DNA from: Martinezella rhizogenes
GTDB lineage: Bacteria; Pseudomonadota; Alphaproteobacteria; Rhizobiales; Rhizobiaceae
Direction of reading: 5' to 3'
Length of the DNA: 64,000 bases
Assembly: GCF_027460065.1 (NCBI RefSeq)
Contig: NZ_JAPYZZ010000006.1
Span: forward strand, 196,909-260,908
Positions within the stretch are counted from its first letter, which is position 1; each line of letters opens with the position of its first letter. Under the pieces are notes generated by a model that did not search any database, was not told where the DNA came from, and saw nothing but the letters and a program-made list of their open reading frames with translations. Position numbers and translations under genes: made by a program. Below are positions 18,419-28,165 of this stretch, piece by piece.

Positions 18419-19027
18419 ATGGGGATTCGCAAACCCGCTTTGTCTGTCGGCGAAGCCAGGCGGCTTGCCGCCGCTCGACCCGAGATCGTCCATCCAAACT
18501 TGCCTCTTTCCTCCCAAAACTTGGCCCTTCCGCAGTTACCTGAAAAGGCCAACCAGGAAGATCGACGACCTCCTCCTGCCATCACCAAGCGTCGTCACAA
18601 CCCCGATCGGCAATCAATACTGACTGTGGATGCGCTTAGTTCCATTGCGCCGCAGGAAAAAATCCAGGTCTTTCTTTCGGCGCGGCCGCCCGCGCCTGAG
18701 GTATCGAAAATATACGATAACTTGGTTCTGCAATACAGCGCTTCCAAGTCACTGCAGATGATCTTGCGACGCGCGCTCGGCGATTTCGAGAACATGCTGG
18801 CGGACGGATCGTTTCGCGCGGCTCCGAAAAGTTATCCGATCCCCCAGGCAATTTCCGAAAAATCTATCATCGTTCAGACCTCCCGCATGTTCCCGGTATC
18901 GCTACTGGAAATAGCTCGCAATCATTTTGATCCATTGGGATTGGAGACTGCGCGGGCTTTTGGCCACAAACTGGCTACGGCCGCGCTTGCATCTTTCTTT
19001 GCAGGAGAGAGGAAAACTAAAGGCTGA
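18419..19027 (+). CDS. virC2: VirC2 overdrive/border DNA-binding protein
   Basis: 202 residues (MGIRKPALSVGEARRLAAAR ... GHKLATAALASFFAGE), the family length. The C-terminal half from about residue 80 (IQVFLSARPPAPEVSKIYDN) is the ribbon-helix-helix-fold DNA-binding domain of VirC2. VirC2 works with VirC1 to raise T-strand copy number. The ATG at 18419 begins 3 nt after the virC1 stop; a TTG two codons earlier overlaps that stop but gives a non-standard N-terminus. It converges on virG, leaving 139 nt. Confidence 0.95.
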   Translation: MGIRKPALSVGEARRLAAARPEIVHPNLPLSSQNLALPQLPEKANQEDRRPPPAITKRRHNPDRQSILTVDALSSIAPQEKIQVFLSARPPAPEVSKIYDNLVLQYSASKSLQMILRRALGDFENMLADGSFRAAPKSYPIPQAISEKSIIVQTSRMFPVSLLEIARNHFDPLGLETARAFGHKLATAALASFFAGERKTKG

Positions 19028-19166
19028 CCTTTGAAAAAGGGGGTCTATCCGATCACTTCGCGGTACTGATGTGCTCGGATAGAGCGGAGTGGAGACAGTC
19101 TGGTCAGGCTGCGGAACAATCAGTTCACTTTGGGAGCAAGCTGCCACGGCAATATGCACCACTGCG

Positions 19167-19892
19167 TCACGCCGCCATCATGCCTCCATAGGAAACATTC
19201 ACGTCAGCGTCAAAGAAATAGCCGGCGCCTCTTGCAGTCTTGATCAACTGAGGGTTTGCTGCGTCTTCTTCGAGTTTTCGGCGGAGCCTCAATATGAGGA
19301 CGTCAATACTTCTGTCATATACCTCCTCCTCGCGCACTCGACTGGCGATCAGAAGCTGCTCGCGTGATAGGACGTCGCGCGGTTTCTCTAGGAAAGCAAC
19401 CAAAAGATTAAATTCACCGGCAGTGAGTTTCACCTCAGCGCCCTCCTCCGAAATCAAACGGCGTTGCCTAAGGTTAAGGGTCCAGTCAGCGAAATAAAAT
19501 GAGCGTCGATCTTTCGTTCGCGCGACGTTGGGCCGCACACGCAACGCAACACGGATGCGCGCCAGGAACTCGCGGGTCCCAAACGGCTTGGAAATAAAAT
19601 CGGTTGCTCCCAGCTCGAGCGCGACAACTTTGTCCGCCTCCTCAAGGCGATCACCGCTAATGATTATGATCGGGACGTCGGACTTGGTCGCCAGCGTGCG
19701 AACGATCTCAAGCCCATCTTCGCGACCCAAATTAAGATCGACAACCGCGACATCGACGGTCTCGGAAGAGAGCACACGATTGAACTGCTTGCTGTCGGCT
19801 ACCGCGGTCACCTTAAAAGCATGTATCGTAAGATACTCAACTATAAGATGCCGCATAGCGACATCGTCATCGATGACAAGAACGTGTTTCAA
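19167..19892 (-). CDS. virG: VirG response regulator, TTG start
   Basis: 241 residues from the TTG at 19892, an OmpR/PhoB-type regulator. The receiver domain has acidic pocket IDDD, the phospho-acceptor Asp52 in VVDLNLGREDG and Lys in FISKPFGTREF. The C-terminal winged helix carries YDRSIDVLILRLRRKLEEDA. Phosphorylated by VirA, VirG binds vir boxes and activates all vir operons. The frame stays open upstream to 19979, but VirG is known to start at UUG. AAAGGTGA lies just before this TTG, and using it places the phospho-Asp at position 52. Another TTG lies 5 codons upstream (19907). Confidence 0.93.
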   Translation of the reverse strand: MKHVLVIDDDVAMRHLIVEYLTIHAFKVTAVADSKQFNRVLSSETVDVAVVDLNLGREDGLEIVRTLATKSDVPIIIISGDRLEEADKVVALELGATDFISKPFGTREFLARIRVALRVRPNVARTKDRRSFYFADWTLNLRQRRLISEEGAEVKLTAGEFNLLVAFLEKPRDVLSREQLLIASRVREEEVYDRSIDVLILRLRRKLEEDAANPQLIKTARGAGYFFDADVNVSYGGMMAA

Positions 19893-20057
19893 CGGTTCAC
19901 CTTTCAATCTAGGATCCTGGCCAGCAATTTGCAGCTCACAGAATCTATGCATGCAAAGGATGTATGCGTTAGACTCCACTCGTCAATTTTTTCTCACTAT
20001 ACGGGCACTCCGGCAAAATTTCGGCCAGCCCGTGCATGACAAAAATGCTAACGAGAT

Positions 20058-20069
20058 GTTTCAATTCGA
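20058..20069 (-). promoter_or_regulatory. vir box 1 upstream of virG
   Basis: The minus strand TCGAATTGAAAC matches 11 of 12 positions of the short consensus TNCAATTGAAAY. It lies about 165 nt before the virG TTG, consistent with autoactivation from the upstream virG promoter. Confidence 0.65.
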
Positions 20070-20090
20070 TGACAAAGATTGCTAGGCTTT

Positions 20091-20104
20091 GCTACAAATG
20101 TAAT
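20091..20104 (-). promoter_or_regulatory. vir box 2 upstream of virG (13/14)
   Basis: The minus strand ATTACATTTGTAGC matches 13 of 14 positions of RTTDCAWTTGHAAY, about 22 bp upstream of box 1. Paired boxes near helical phasing are typical of strongly VirG-activated promoters. It also lies just downstream of the virB11 stop. Confidence 0.65.
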
Positions 20105-20143
20105 TTTGTAACAAATCCCACGAGATTTTGAGGAAAGCAACAA

Positions 20144-21178
20144 CTACTGTTGATTGAGAAGGTCGCCTATTGTCTCGCCTCGGCGGCGAGCCTCTGCCGC
20201 AAGCCAGATTTCGCCCACCTCGTAAACGTCATCGTAGGCGTGGAAGGGTATGATGACATCGATCGCCGTTGCGAGCATGTCAATCAGTGTACGATCTTCC
20301 AAGCTAGCGCCTTGCGTGCTACTTTTCACGAGTGAAAACAGCTTTTTGAAACCTTGAATGGGATTGGCGCCGTGTATTGTGGAAATCGATCCCGGATGCC
20401 CTGAGACGACTTCGCTCAGATAAGCCCATGCGGCGTCGTCGCGCATCTCGCCGAGCAATATTCGGTCCGGTCGCATGCGCAGACTAGCCTGGAGCAGGTG
20501 CTCGGCGGTCACGGCACCCAGCCCAGCCCCGTTCTTAGAATAGAGTAACCTTACGTGGTTCTCGTGTGGGATGACGAGTTCGAGCGTATCTTCGATGGTG
20601 ATCAGCCTTTCCTGTGGCGGGATAGCGCTGATCAAGGTCTTGCTCATCGTTGTCTTGCCGCTCCCAGTGGGACCGCAGAGCAGCATCGTCAGCCGACCAA
20701 CGACGCATGCATGTAGAAACGCTTCCAGATTCCCGTTGTCATAGTGCTGAAGGATAGCTTCATCATGCTGATCTTGGCGCATTTTTCGTGTCTGCCACTG
20801 ATTCCACCTCGAAGCATCGTAACGAGACGAGACTTCTTTAAGACCAGAAACACGGGAGCTTGGCCGTCGAATCGTCAAGCTGACGGTGCCCGACGGGACG
20901 GTCGGCGGCAGACAGATTTGTAGCCGCTCGCCACCTGGAAGTTCAGTGGCGCAGAGGGGGTTGCGTGGTCCGACGTCCTGTTTTCTCAACGCGCCCGCTA
21001 AAATAGCGATATCTTCGAGATCATCATAAGACAGAGGCAGAGGCAACTTGGTGAAGATGCCGGCTTGGCGCACAAATGCCTCTCCAGGTCGATTTATCGC
21101 AACTTCTTCGGTCTTCGGGTCATCGAGCCACTCCAAAATCGGTTTGAGAAGGAAGCGTAATTGCGGATCCACCTCCAT
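20144..21178 (-). CDS. virB11: VirB11 traffic ATPase
   Basis: 344 residues of the GspE/VirB11 hexameric ATPase family, with Walker A (LLCGPTGSGKTTMSKTLISA), the Asp box (ITIEDTLELVIPHENHVRLL), Walker B (RPDRILLGEMRDDAAWAYL) and the His box (GHPGSISTIHGANPIQG). VirB11 powers pilus assembly and hands substrates from VirD4 into the channel at the inner membrane. Full length. It follows virB10 after 40 nt, the only sizeable gap near the end of the virB operon. Confidence 0.97.
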   Translation of the reverse strand: MEVDPQLRFLLKPILEWLDDPKTEEVAINRPGEAFVRQAGIFTKLPLPLSYDDLEDIAILAGALRKQDVGPRNPLCATELPGGERLQICLPPTVPSGTVSLTIRRPSSRVSGLKEVSSRYDASRWNQWQTRKMRQDQHDEAILQHYDNGNLEAFLHACVVGRLTMLLCGPTGSGKTTMSKTLISAIPPQERLITIEDTLELVIPHENHVRLLYSKNGAGLGAVTAEHLLQASLRMRPDRILLGEMRDDAAWAYLSEVVSGHPGSISTIHGANPIQGFKKLFSLVKSSTQGASLEDRTLIDMLATAIDVIIPFHAYDDVYEVGEIWLAAEARRRGETIGDLLNQQ

Positions 21179-21218
21179 TTCTATTCTATCCCCATTTATA
21201 AGCGAAAAGTTGAATTCG

Positions 21219-22352
21219 TTAGCGGCGGCGATCCCGCCCCCGCGCCGGACCGCCAGTCATGCGAAGCTGGTAAACGCCTGAGAAATCGAGGTCCCGTGCC
21301 ACGAAAATAGAGACCGTATCACCCTGATTTTTCTTCAGGGTTGGCGGTATGTTGATGGTGGCCTTGAGGGCTGTGTCAGCTGTTTGTTCACCGTTGTTTT
21401 GAAAGCTGTTGAAGCTCATCCCGCCACCCGAGCTGCCAGCGTAGGTGCTAGCTGCCTGGAAGGCGCCTTGCACAACACTCAAGAGCATGGCCCCGTTAAA
21501 GCGCTGCCAGAAGTGGTTATCGACCGTGCCCGGCAATCCCGAGCGACCGAGTTCGTCTGCGCTTGGCGATGCAAGCGAGATCATGGCATGGTCGGGTGTC
21601 TCCGCGCGATCCCACAGCACAAAAACGCGGGCGTCCCCCTGTTGTAGACCGCGCTGGATTTCGCCGACGACGGTGGTGCCACGATCAAGAAGCACGACAT
21701 TGTTTGTTGTTCCACGAACATCTTGGGGCAACACACATTTTACATAGCCTGCCAAATTTGTGTCGATCGCCGTTTGCAAGATGCATGGAATAATCGTCCC
21801 TTGCGTCACCATGAAATCCGGATGTGGCAGGAGCGTGGCCCTGCTGGGCTGCAGCTCCGTGGGTTTCATACGTATCGACAGATCATTCTCAGCGGACATT
21901 TCGCCGTTCGGCAAGGAGCTGTCTCCCCCCTTGCCTTCGTGTCTTCGGTCCATGTCGCCCTGACTAGCGCGCTTGCTGATCCCTTGATCACCACTGGTAT
22001 ACGCAAAAATCGGTGTTTCTTCCGGCCGCGGCTCATGTCGCTCCGGCTCGCTTCGTGTTGGTGGAGGAGCAGCCGGCTGAACGGCTTCCTGGACCGCCGG
22101 AGGATCCGGCGTAACACCAATAGGAGCCGGATGAAACGGCTTGGTGTTCGTGGCGATCATGGTTGACGGCGATGCGTTCCCACTCTCCTTTTTTTGACGC
22201 CCACCGAGCCAAATGAGGCTTAATGATAGCGCGAGAACGACACCTCCTACGATTAACTTTTGAGACCCCGAAAGGCGCCGGCGATGTGCGTCGGAGACCA
22301 GGGATCCAGATGCATCGACCCCATGTGTCGATTGCTGATTGTCGTTGTTCAT
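21219..22352 (-). CDS. virB10: VirB10 envelope-spanning channel scaffold
   Basis: 377 residues, identical in length to Agrobacterium VirB10. A short cytoplasmic N-terminus precedes one transmembrane helix ([19 protein letters not shown], about residues 33-51), a Pro-rich periplasmic linker and the TrbI/VirB10 beta-barrel C-terminal domain ([30 protein letters not shown]). It senses VirD4/VirB11 ATP energy and gates the outer-membrane pore formed with VirB7/VirB9. The start overlaps the virB9 stop by 4 nt. Confidence 0.97.
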   Translation of the reverse strand: MNNDNQQSTHGVDASGSLVSDAHRRRLSGSQKLIVGGVVLALSLSLIWLGGRQKKESGNASPSTMIATNTKPFHPAPIGVTPDPPAVQEAVQPAAPPPTRSEPERHEPRPEETPIFAYTSGDQGISKRASQGDMDRRHEGKGGDSSLPNGEMSAENDLSIRMKPTELQPSRATLLPHPDFMVTQGTIIPCILQTAIDTNLAGYVKCVLPQDVRGTTNNVVLLDRGTTVVGEIQRGLQQGDARVFVLWDRAETPDHAMISLASPSADELGRSGLPGTVDNHFWQRFNGAMLLSVVQGAFQAASTYAGSSGGGMSFNSFQNNGEQTADTALKATINIPPTLKKNQGDTVSIFVARDLDFSGVYQLRMTGGPARGRDRRR

Positions 22353-23230
22353 CCCTTCGCCTCCTTTAGGACGCGCTTCACATCAGGCCTCACAGTGCCC
22401 GTCTGCGGCCTTCGGCCAACGGGATCGTAAGCGGTATTCCAGATGCATAGTACGGTGTGGCCGTCCCTCAGACGCCAACCACGGGAAACCGAAGGAATTT
22501 CGACATAGCTCCCTTTCACTGAATAGTTCGCGACAGCTTCCTTGCCATCCGGATTGATGATGTAGATGGAGGGTATGCGTACATTGCCTGGAAAGTGGAA
22601 TACCGTCGTAAATCCATTATCGAAGACTTCGAGTGGCAACAGCGAACGATCGCCTTGGGCGACGTAGTGCCAATTATTGTCCGTCGCACCAACGGTCGTG
22701 GTAGGCTGATCCAATAAATCCACGGCTCTCCGTTGATATTGTGCTTCCGCGTGCAGTCTGTCCACAACAGCCTTCTCTTGTGCCTCCTTTCGGCGAGCCG
22801 CCGCGTCGTCGGCGGGGTAAGCGAATTGGACGCTGTAGTAGAGATCGGGCTGCTCTTTATCGAGGTGTGACAGCGTCTTGGAACTTATACTGAAAACGTA
22901 ACGGCGCATCCCAGAGTCGCTTGCGGTTAGCACGACCACTGGCTGAGGCGGGAGAACCTGGCTAGCCTTGAAGAATAGATAATTTCCGCGCGGTAGGGCG
23001 GCGAGATCTTTGCTATTGGAAACGGCAACTGCTGTTACCGTTTCGTTAGCCGCGAATGTAACAACCAAAGTGGCTCCAACCGCCGTCGATAGGCGCACCA
23101 CTTGATCGGGATTATAAGCCAAATAACGCATGCGCGGATCAAGCTTGCCCGCCGTTGGCGCGTCTTCGGCCTTCGCGCCCGTCGCAGCGGAAAGTAAACA
23201 TGCCAGAATGAGAAATGCTTTTTTCGTCAT
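22349..23230 (-). CDS. virB9: VirB9 outer-membrane core component
   Basis: 293 residues, the family length. It has an N-terminal signal peptide ([23 protein letters not shown]), the conserved [17 protein letters not shown] block and a C-terminal domain ([24 protein letters not shown]-type region, then [19 protein letters not shown]). VirB9 forms the outer ring with lipoprotein VirB7 (through a disulfide) and VirB10. It overlaps virB8 by 4 nt and virB10 by 4 nt, so it is translationally coupled on both sides. Confidence 0.97.
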   Translation of the reverse strand: MTKKAFLILACLLSAATGAKAEDAPTAGKLDPRMRYLAYNPDQVVRLSTAVGATLVVTFAANETVTAVAVSNSKDLAALPRGNYLFFKASQVLPPQPVVVLTASDSGMRRYVFSISSKTLSHLDKEQPDLYYSVQFAYPADDAAARRKEAQEKAVVDRLHAEAQYQRRAVDLLDQPTTTVGATDNNWHYVAQGDRSLLPLEVFDNGFTTVFHFPGNVRIPSIYIINPDGKEAVANYSVKGSYVEIPSVSRGWRLRDGHTVLCIWNTAYDPVGRRPQTGTVRPDVKRVLKEAKG

Positions 23231-23940
23231 GGTTCGCTATGACCTACGTTCGAAACGGTATCTTCCGATGTCTGGTAGGAGGTGACAACCAAACCTCCCG
23301 GGTTGGTCAGTCTCAACCTGCCGGGCAAGCTGCCTACCTTTTCGTAGCGAACTGTCGCAGTCCACGTACTCACTACCGGCATTTTGCCGTCGACGACGAG
23401 GGTCCGTTTGTAGCGAATTTGCTGCACACCCGGAGTAACATCATTTGAAGCGATGTGCTCGACCTCTAGCCTGCCGCGTTTGCCAAGAATGACTTGAGGC
23501 GAATTGGGATTGGGATAGTTGAAGAATTGCTGATAATCTTGACGCACTGTTGGGGCGCTGAAATTCGATACCAGGTCATAGGCGTACTGAGCGGTATCGG
23601 CATTATAGCTCTCGCGCAGCCGAACATATTCCCACAACGAGGCGTTAACGACGGCCTCTTCCTGAGTTGCAGGCAATCGCGAGACGGACACCTCGCTGTC
23701 AACGGTGCCGTCCGGCCGTATCCATAGATATACGGGCACAAGCCTGATCAGCGGCACCATGGTGGCGATAGTGAAGGCTTGAGCAACATTCCCCAAAACC
23801 GCGACGGCTGCGACAGCTGCAATGACCTTGGAGAGACGTCGCGCCGATTTCGCACGCGCGGTTTGAAAAGCTTCCACTTCCTTGTAGTGCTCGGCCAGGC
23901 TTTCGCGCGCCACTAGCAAGGCATATTCAGGCCCCTTCAT
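23227..23940 (-). CDS. virB8: VirB8 assembly factor
   Basis: 237 residues from ATG 23940 (MKGPEYALLVARESLAEHYK), matching VirB8 length and N-terminus; an upstream in-frame ATG at 24000 would extend it into virB7. One transmembrane helix (about residues 40-60, VIAAVAAVAVLGNVAQAFTI) precedes the NTF2-like periplasmic domain, which includes LWEYVRLRESYNADTAQYAY. VirB8 nucleates the inner-membrane complex and contacts VirB9/VirB10. It overlaps the virB7 end by 14 nt and virB9 by 4 nt. Confidence 0.96.
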   Translation of the reverse strand: MKGPEYALLVARESLAEHYKEVEAFQTARAKSARRLSKVIAAVAAVAVLGNVAQAFTIATMVPLIRLVPVYLWIRPDGTVDSEVSVSRLPATQEEAVVNASLWEYVRLRESYNADTAQYAYDLVSNFSAPTVRQDYQQFFNYPNPNSPQVILGKRGRLEVEHIASNDVTPGVQQIRYKRTLVVDGKMPVVSTWTATVRYEKVGSLPGRLRLTNPGGLVVTSYQTSEDTVSNVGHSEP

Positions 23941-24094
23941 GGCGTCCACCCGCATTGCTGAGCTGAAGATCTGACGGAGTAGGCTGCCATCGCCCCACAT
24001 TCAGCGGGAATATTGGGCCTTTGCAGCTCGCCAGTTTGTCGTTTGTCTGGCAGCCGCCTAAAGCGAGAGCCAGGCACAGCAGGCAATATTTCAT
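23927..24094 (-). CDS. virB7: VirB7 outer-membrane lipoprotein (55 aa)
   Basis: 55 residues (MKYCLLCLALALGGCQTNDK ... GGRHEGA), the standard VirB7 length. The lipobox ALGGC puts the lipidated Cys at position 15; Cys24 (KLASCKG) is the residue that forms the disulfide with VirB9 in Agrobacterium. VirB7 stabilises VirB9 in the outer-membrane core complex. The start at 24094 has GGAGAA 6 nt upstream; longer open frame upstream is not needed. Confidence 0.96.
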   Translation of the reverse strand: MKYCLLCLALALGGCQTNDKLASCKGPIFPLNVGRWQPTPSDLQLSNAGGRHEGA

Positions 24095-24128
24095 AGAGTT
24101 CTCCATTAACGCGAATTTTTCGCGCGAC

Positions 24129-25016
24129 CTAACGTCGCTCGACCTGAGCGAAGCGGCGGTACAAACTGTTGGCAGATTGGGTCGCGCCGCTCCAATAACT
24201 GCCTCCGATGTTGCCGGCGATTGCCGGCAAAGCGACAATGAGCGCATCACCGGTCAGAAAGAACATGTCGAGCTCGTACAGACCAATGATCTTGGCCGCG
24301 GTCGTACCCGCAAGGGTGATTACACCAAGCATAAGCGCGAGCGCAGTCGCTTCGGTTAGGATGACTATTGTCGCCACAAGGTTTAGCAGGAGAAGCAGGA
24401 GACCATAGGTGATAAGTTGCCCAATCCACTTGGCCGCGATGTCGCGAGTGCGATCAAAGATATATCCTATTAGGATCAGAGGGCCGATCGCGAGAAGCAC
24501 CTTCGTGAGAATTCCGACGGCGTCGTAGATTCCGAAGGCAGACCAGAGCGTGCCGTAAAAGACCCACTGAGCCCCCTGGAAAGCAAGGATGTCCTGGTCG
24601 TTCATCGGGCCGATTTCGGAAGCAATTTTCTGAAATGCGGCTTGGGTTAGGGCGAACATTGTATCCAGCTGAGCGGGAATGGTCTGCAAAGGCAGACCGC
24701 TGCCACTAAACTGCTGAATAAAGTTCGGGATCGTCTCTTCAAAGACTGAAACCACATAGTCGTGGTAGTTGGCCTGCCCGACGACGAGGGCGACGACGAC
24801 GGTCACCGTGATCACCCGAGTGATACCGCCGCGCGTGTCGATTTCGCCACGCATGACTAGAACACCCTGAACGATAATCCAAAGAGTGACACAGGCGATC
24901 AATGGCGCGCTCACCGCCTCCTGGATCGTCCCAAGCATTGTGTCCAGGCTTGCCGTAAAGGCTAGATCGAAGATCGTATGAATGGCCGTAAATGGCGCCG
25001 GAATCGTGAAATTCAT
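24129..25016 (-). CDS. virB6: VirB6 polytopic inner-membrane channel protein
   Basis: 295 residues from ATG 25016 (MNFTIPAPFTAIHTIFDLAF), the family length; the open frame begins earlier but overlaps virB5. At least five hydrophobic helices surround a periplasmic loop, e.g. LIACVTLWIIVQGVLVM, VVALVVGQ, LLLLLLNLVATIVILTEATA. VirB6 mediates T-strand transfer from VirB11 to VirB8 and forms part of the inner-membrane pore. It follows virB5 after 100 nt. Confidence 0.96.
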   Translation of the reverse strand: MNFTIPAPFTAIHTIFDLAFTASLDTMLGTIQEAVSAPLIACVTLWIIVQGVLVMRGEIDTRGGITRVITVTVVVALVVGQANYHDYVVSVFEETIPNFIQQFSGSGLPLQTIPAQLDTMFALTQAAFQKIASEIGPMNDQDILAFQGAQWVFYGTLWSAFGIYDAVGILTKVLLAIGPLILIGYIFDRTRDIAAKWIGQLITYGLLLLLLNLVATIVILTEATALALMLGVITLAGTTAAKIIGLYELDMFFLTGDALIVALPAIAGNIGGSYWSGATQSANSLYRRFAQVERR

Positions 25017-25116
25017 CGTTTGGACCTGACCTTGACCGGCTTGTCGCAGAATGTCGGATACAATGAACTCGCATCCTGAAGTGTGCGGATGGGCGGCACG
25101 AATAAGTCGCCCAGTC

Positions 25117-25779
25117 TCAGGGGACTGCCCCAAAGATGACAGCGGTCTTTTGATGCTCCTTGCGTTGAGCGGCCGCCTCTTCCGCCTCGTGAAGGCCAGC
25201 CTGCGCGGTGGTCATCGTTAACAAGCTGGTCGCCTGTACATTTTGAATCATTGCGTCATGGATCTGCTTGAGAAGCAAACCGTTGGTGACGGTTGCCTGC
25301 ATGATATTGCGAGAGCGAGAAAGCTGTGCAGACGTCTCAGCATTCGCCGTCAAGCGTTTGTCCATCGCCTCTAGGTTGTCAGCCGCAATGCCGGCGCTAT
25401 TTGCGGAACCGGTGATCTGTGATCGCAACAGATCCGCTTCAGCGTCGCCACCAACTACGGCGCGATCTGAATCGGTGGTGATCGCACGTGCCGTGGTCGA
25501 CATTGGCATTCGCGGCGAAAACATTTCCGTGTCCAAGTCCCTGGTAGAGGGATACTGATTTTTTTGGTTGAGCGAAGTTAGCAGTCCAGTGACGCCGTAG
25601 GCCGACGTCAGCATTGTAACCATCTCTATAGTCTGAGTGAGATTTTCCGCAGTTGCGAGCGCCGTTGCCAGCGTCTCGGCTTCCGTCCCGGGGTCGCTAA
25701 CAACGAACTGCGCCCGCGCGGATCCAACACAAAGAAGGCTTACGGTCAAAGCCGCTGCAATAAGTCGCGTCGTCTTCAT
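25117..25779 (-). CDS. virB5: VirB5 minor pilus tip protein
   Basis: 220 residues with a cleavable signal peptide (MKTTRLIAAALTVSLLCVGS-ARA). A helical periplasmic body follows, with coiled-coil character between residues 110 and 210 (e.g. LLKQIHDAMIQNVQATSLLT). VirB5 is exported to the tip of the T-pilus and is thought to act as an adhesin and host-recognition factor. Length equals Agrobacterium VirB5. It starts 16 nt after virB4. Confidence 0.96.
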   Translation of the reverse strand: MKTTRLIAAALTVSLLCVGSARAQFVVSDPGTEAETLATALATAENLTQTIEMVTMLTSAYGVTGLLTSLNQKNQYPSTRDLDTEMFSPRMPMSTTARAITTDSDRAVVGGDAEADLLRSQITGSANSAGIAADNLEAMDKRLTANAETSAQLSRSRNIMQATVTNGLLLKQIHDAMIQNVQATSLLTMTTAQAGLHEAEEAAAQRKEHQKTAVIFGAVP

Positions 25780-25795
25780 AGTTTCCTACCTTTGA

Positions 25796-28165
25796 TCAAT
25801 CTTTTGCTTCGTGGTAACGGGCCATGAATTCACTGAGCCAGGCGGATGGGTTATCTCCTTGCGCCTCGCGCAACTGATCCGCGAAGCGTACCGTGTTGGC
25901 GCGCCCCGAAAGTACGGCGACATATTCGCGCATTTCCCGCAGATCAAATTCGCAGATGACGCTTCCGCTCTCTCGTTTAAGCAGGAACTTCCGCTTACCC
26001 ACTGCCATGTCTTCACGGATCGCTTGGAATTCTTTTTCGGTGCATTTCAGTCCATCAACATAAGCCGATCGATCTGCGGTAGGTGATGGATAGAAAATCT
26101 TCGTCATGCATTGCGCAACCAGGCTAGCGCCTAGCTGCGATTCCAGAACATGCTCCGGTTGCTGCGTTGCCAGTATTAGCATCCCGTTGTTTTTGCGAAC
26201 GGTAAGCAGGAATTTATCGACGACCGCCGAAAATTTAGGGTTTAATAAATAGGCGCGAAACTCATCGCAACTCATCACAAACCGGCGGCCGTCGACCATG
26301 GCTCCAATTCGATGGAGGAGATATGCAGCGGCGGGAGCGCATACCTCCTCATATTCGAGAAGATGCGTCATATCGAAACCAGTAATCGAAGGATCCAACT
26401 TTACTTCGTCAAGCTCGCCGTCAAATGCCCAACCCAGCGCATTGCCTCGGCACCAGCGTTGGAGTCGCGCTCCCGCGCCTTCGGCGGGCCCATGCAACAG
26501 AAATTCACGTAACCCCGCGATTGAACGCATATGTGGATCGAACGAGAGTTGTCGATGGATACCCCGCATCAAACGGCGATTCTCTTCGGGGGATATTCCA
26601 CCGCGGCCATCACTCTCAATGAGAGCTACGATCCATTCGCGCAGAAAATCATGTGAGGCTGCTGTATTTTCCAGGCCACGCAACGGCGCCAATCCGCTCG
26701 GCGCGCCTCTGCGAAGTGCCAAATATGTTCCTCCAGTGGCACGAACCAGCAATTCACCGCCCCGGTCCTTGTCGAAGAAGACGATTGCACCTGCGCGGTC
26801 AACCATGCTTTGCTCGAGCATGGCGAGGATGAAAGTCATGAGCGTCGTCTTGCCCCTTCCGATTGGGCCGAATATCGCCGTCATGCCAACGTCGTGCTCA
26901 TGCGGGATGTAATCGAAAGGCGTTCCGCCATTGGTGCGAAAGCGCGCAATCGCGTTGCCCCAGTGGCCTGAGTCGGCGCCCTCGGGAAAATTCTCGAAAG
27001 AGACCAAACCGGCGAAGTTTCGCGAGGTGATTGCGCCTGGACGTGTGCGCCACTTATAGTTTCCCGGCAATTGCGACCAGTAAGCCGCTTCCATGCCAAT
27101 ACCCTCTTGGACAACCACGGCCCCTGCATCCGCCAATCGCGTCCGGGCCCGAGCACCTCTGTCGGCGAGACTATTGAGATCGTTTGCATATATGCAAAGG
27201 CTCAAATGGTGTGACCCCATAACGAATTCGTTGCTCGCCAGTGCGTCCTCCGCCTCCGATAATTTGCTGATTTGGGTAACGGCTTTGTCACCGGAACTCA
27301 CCATCTGGCTCGACTTAAGGCTAAGCTTCGCGTGCGCTTGCGCGCGTGTCAGGAATGAAAAGCCCTGCGTCAGAACGAGTGGAAAATCGAGAGACAATAA
27401 AGTGTTAAGCATGCCCGGTCGCGTCCTTGCCGGGTATTCGCGAAACGAGTAGATAGATCCAACGTAACTGTCTTTTGGTGTTCGGATCTCTAGTCCTCGC
27501 TTGCCGCAAATGACTCGGTCGGTATAAATTGAAGCACCGAGTGAGCCACTGACGACCGGAACCGGCGTGAACCGACCAGTCATTATTAGCCGCAGCGCTT
27601 CACCAATCTCCGTGAAAAGCACATCCTGCTTCTCACGAATACCAAGACGACGCAGGCCGTAAGCTTCGAGAGCGCCAGCGACAACATGCCAAAGATCTTC
27701 CAAGTTCCTGATTTGACTTGAGAGATCGTTTTCCTTTTTCTTGTAAAGTTTGTTGAACCTCCTCCTTACTTTGCCAAGCGCAGTCTGAGGAAACACGATC
27801 AGCGTTAGGAAGTGGTCATTGCGAAGGAGCTGGCCGGAGAGCACGCGCTGCTCAAAAGCTTCGCTCAGGCTGGCCGAGAACGCGCTGCGGAAATGTCGCG
27901 GCGCCGATGGTGGCACATCGTCATGACGTACGAGGTGAGCATATATAGACACATGATCATCCGCGATATTGCGCAAAAGCGTATTGAATGCACGACAACG
28001 TGCATTGCGCATTTCAGCATCCTCGAGCTCGAAGGCGACGCCACTAACATGCGCCATCGTCATGATCGATCCATCTTCGAGAAGGACGATGTGGTCGCTG
28101 AGGTGCCCAACGTAGGGTAGATAGATCTCACCGGATCTTTCGGTCGTGCCACTTGCGCCGAACAT
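25796..28165 (-). CDS. virB4: VirB4 channel ATPase
   Basis: 789 residues, exactly the known VirB4 length. The C-terminal motor carries Walker A (AIFGPIGRGKTTLMTFILAM), Walker B (RRFVMSCDEFRAYLLNPKFS) and the VirB4/TrbE signature LATQQPEHVLES. The N-terminal half has the VirB4-specific domain (HVSIYAHLVRHDDVPPSAPR). VirB4 is the largest ATPase of the system, needed for pilin extraction and substrate transfer. Its start overlaps the virB3 end at 28165. Confidence 0.97.
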   Translation of the reverse strand: MFGASGTTERSGEIYLPYVGHLSDHIVLLEDGSIMTMAHVSGVAFELEDAEMRNARCRAFNTLLRNIADDHVSIYAHLVRHDDVPPSAPRHFRSAFSASLSEAFEQRVLSGQLLRNDHFLTLIVFPQTALGKVRRRFNKLYKKKENDLSSQIRNLEDLWHVVAGALEAYGLRRLGIREKQDVLFTEIGEALRLIMTGRFTPVPVVSGSLGASIYTDRVICGKRGLEIRTPKDSYVGSIYSFREYPARTRPGMLNTLLSLDFPLVLTQGFSFLTRAQAHAKLSLKSSQMVSSGDKAVTQISKLSEAEDALASNEFVMGSHHLSLCIYANDLNSLADRGARARTRLADAGAVVVQEGIGMEAAYWSQLPGNYKWRTRPGAITSRNFAGLVSFENFPEGADSGHWGNAIARFRTNGGTPFDYIPHEHDVGMTAIFGPIGRGKTTLMTFILAMLEQSMVDRAGAIVFFDKDRGGELLVRATGGTYLALRRGAPSGLAPLRGLENTAASHDFLREWIVALIESDGRGGISPEENRRLMRGIHRQLSFDPHMRSIAGLREFLLHGPAEGAGARLQRWCRGNALGWAFDGELDEVKLDPSITGFDMTHLLEYEEVCAPAAAYLLHRIGAMVDGRRFVMSCDEFRAYLLNPKFSAVVDKFLLTVRKNNGMLILATQQPEHVLESQLGASLVAQCMTKIFYPSPTADRSAYVDGLKCTEKEFQAIREDMAVGKRKFLLKRESGSVICEFDLREMREYVAVLSGRANTVRFADQLREAQGDNPSAWLSEFMARYHEAKD

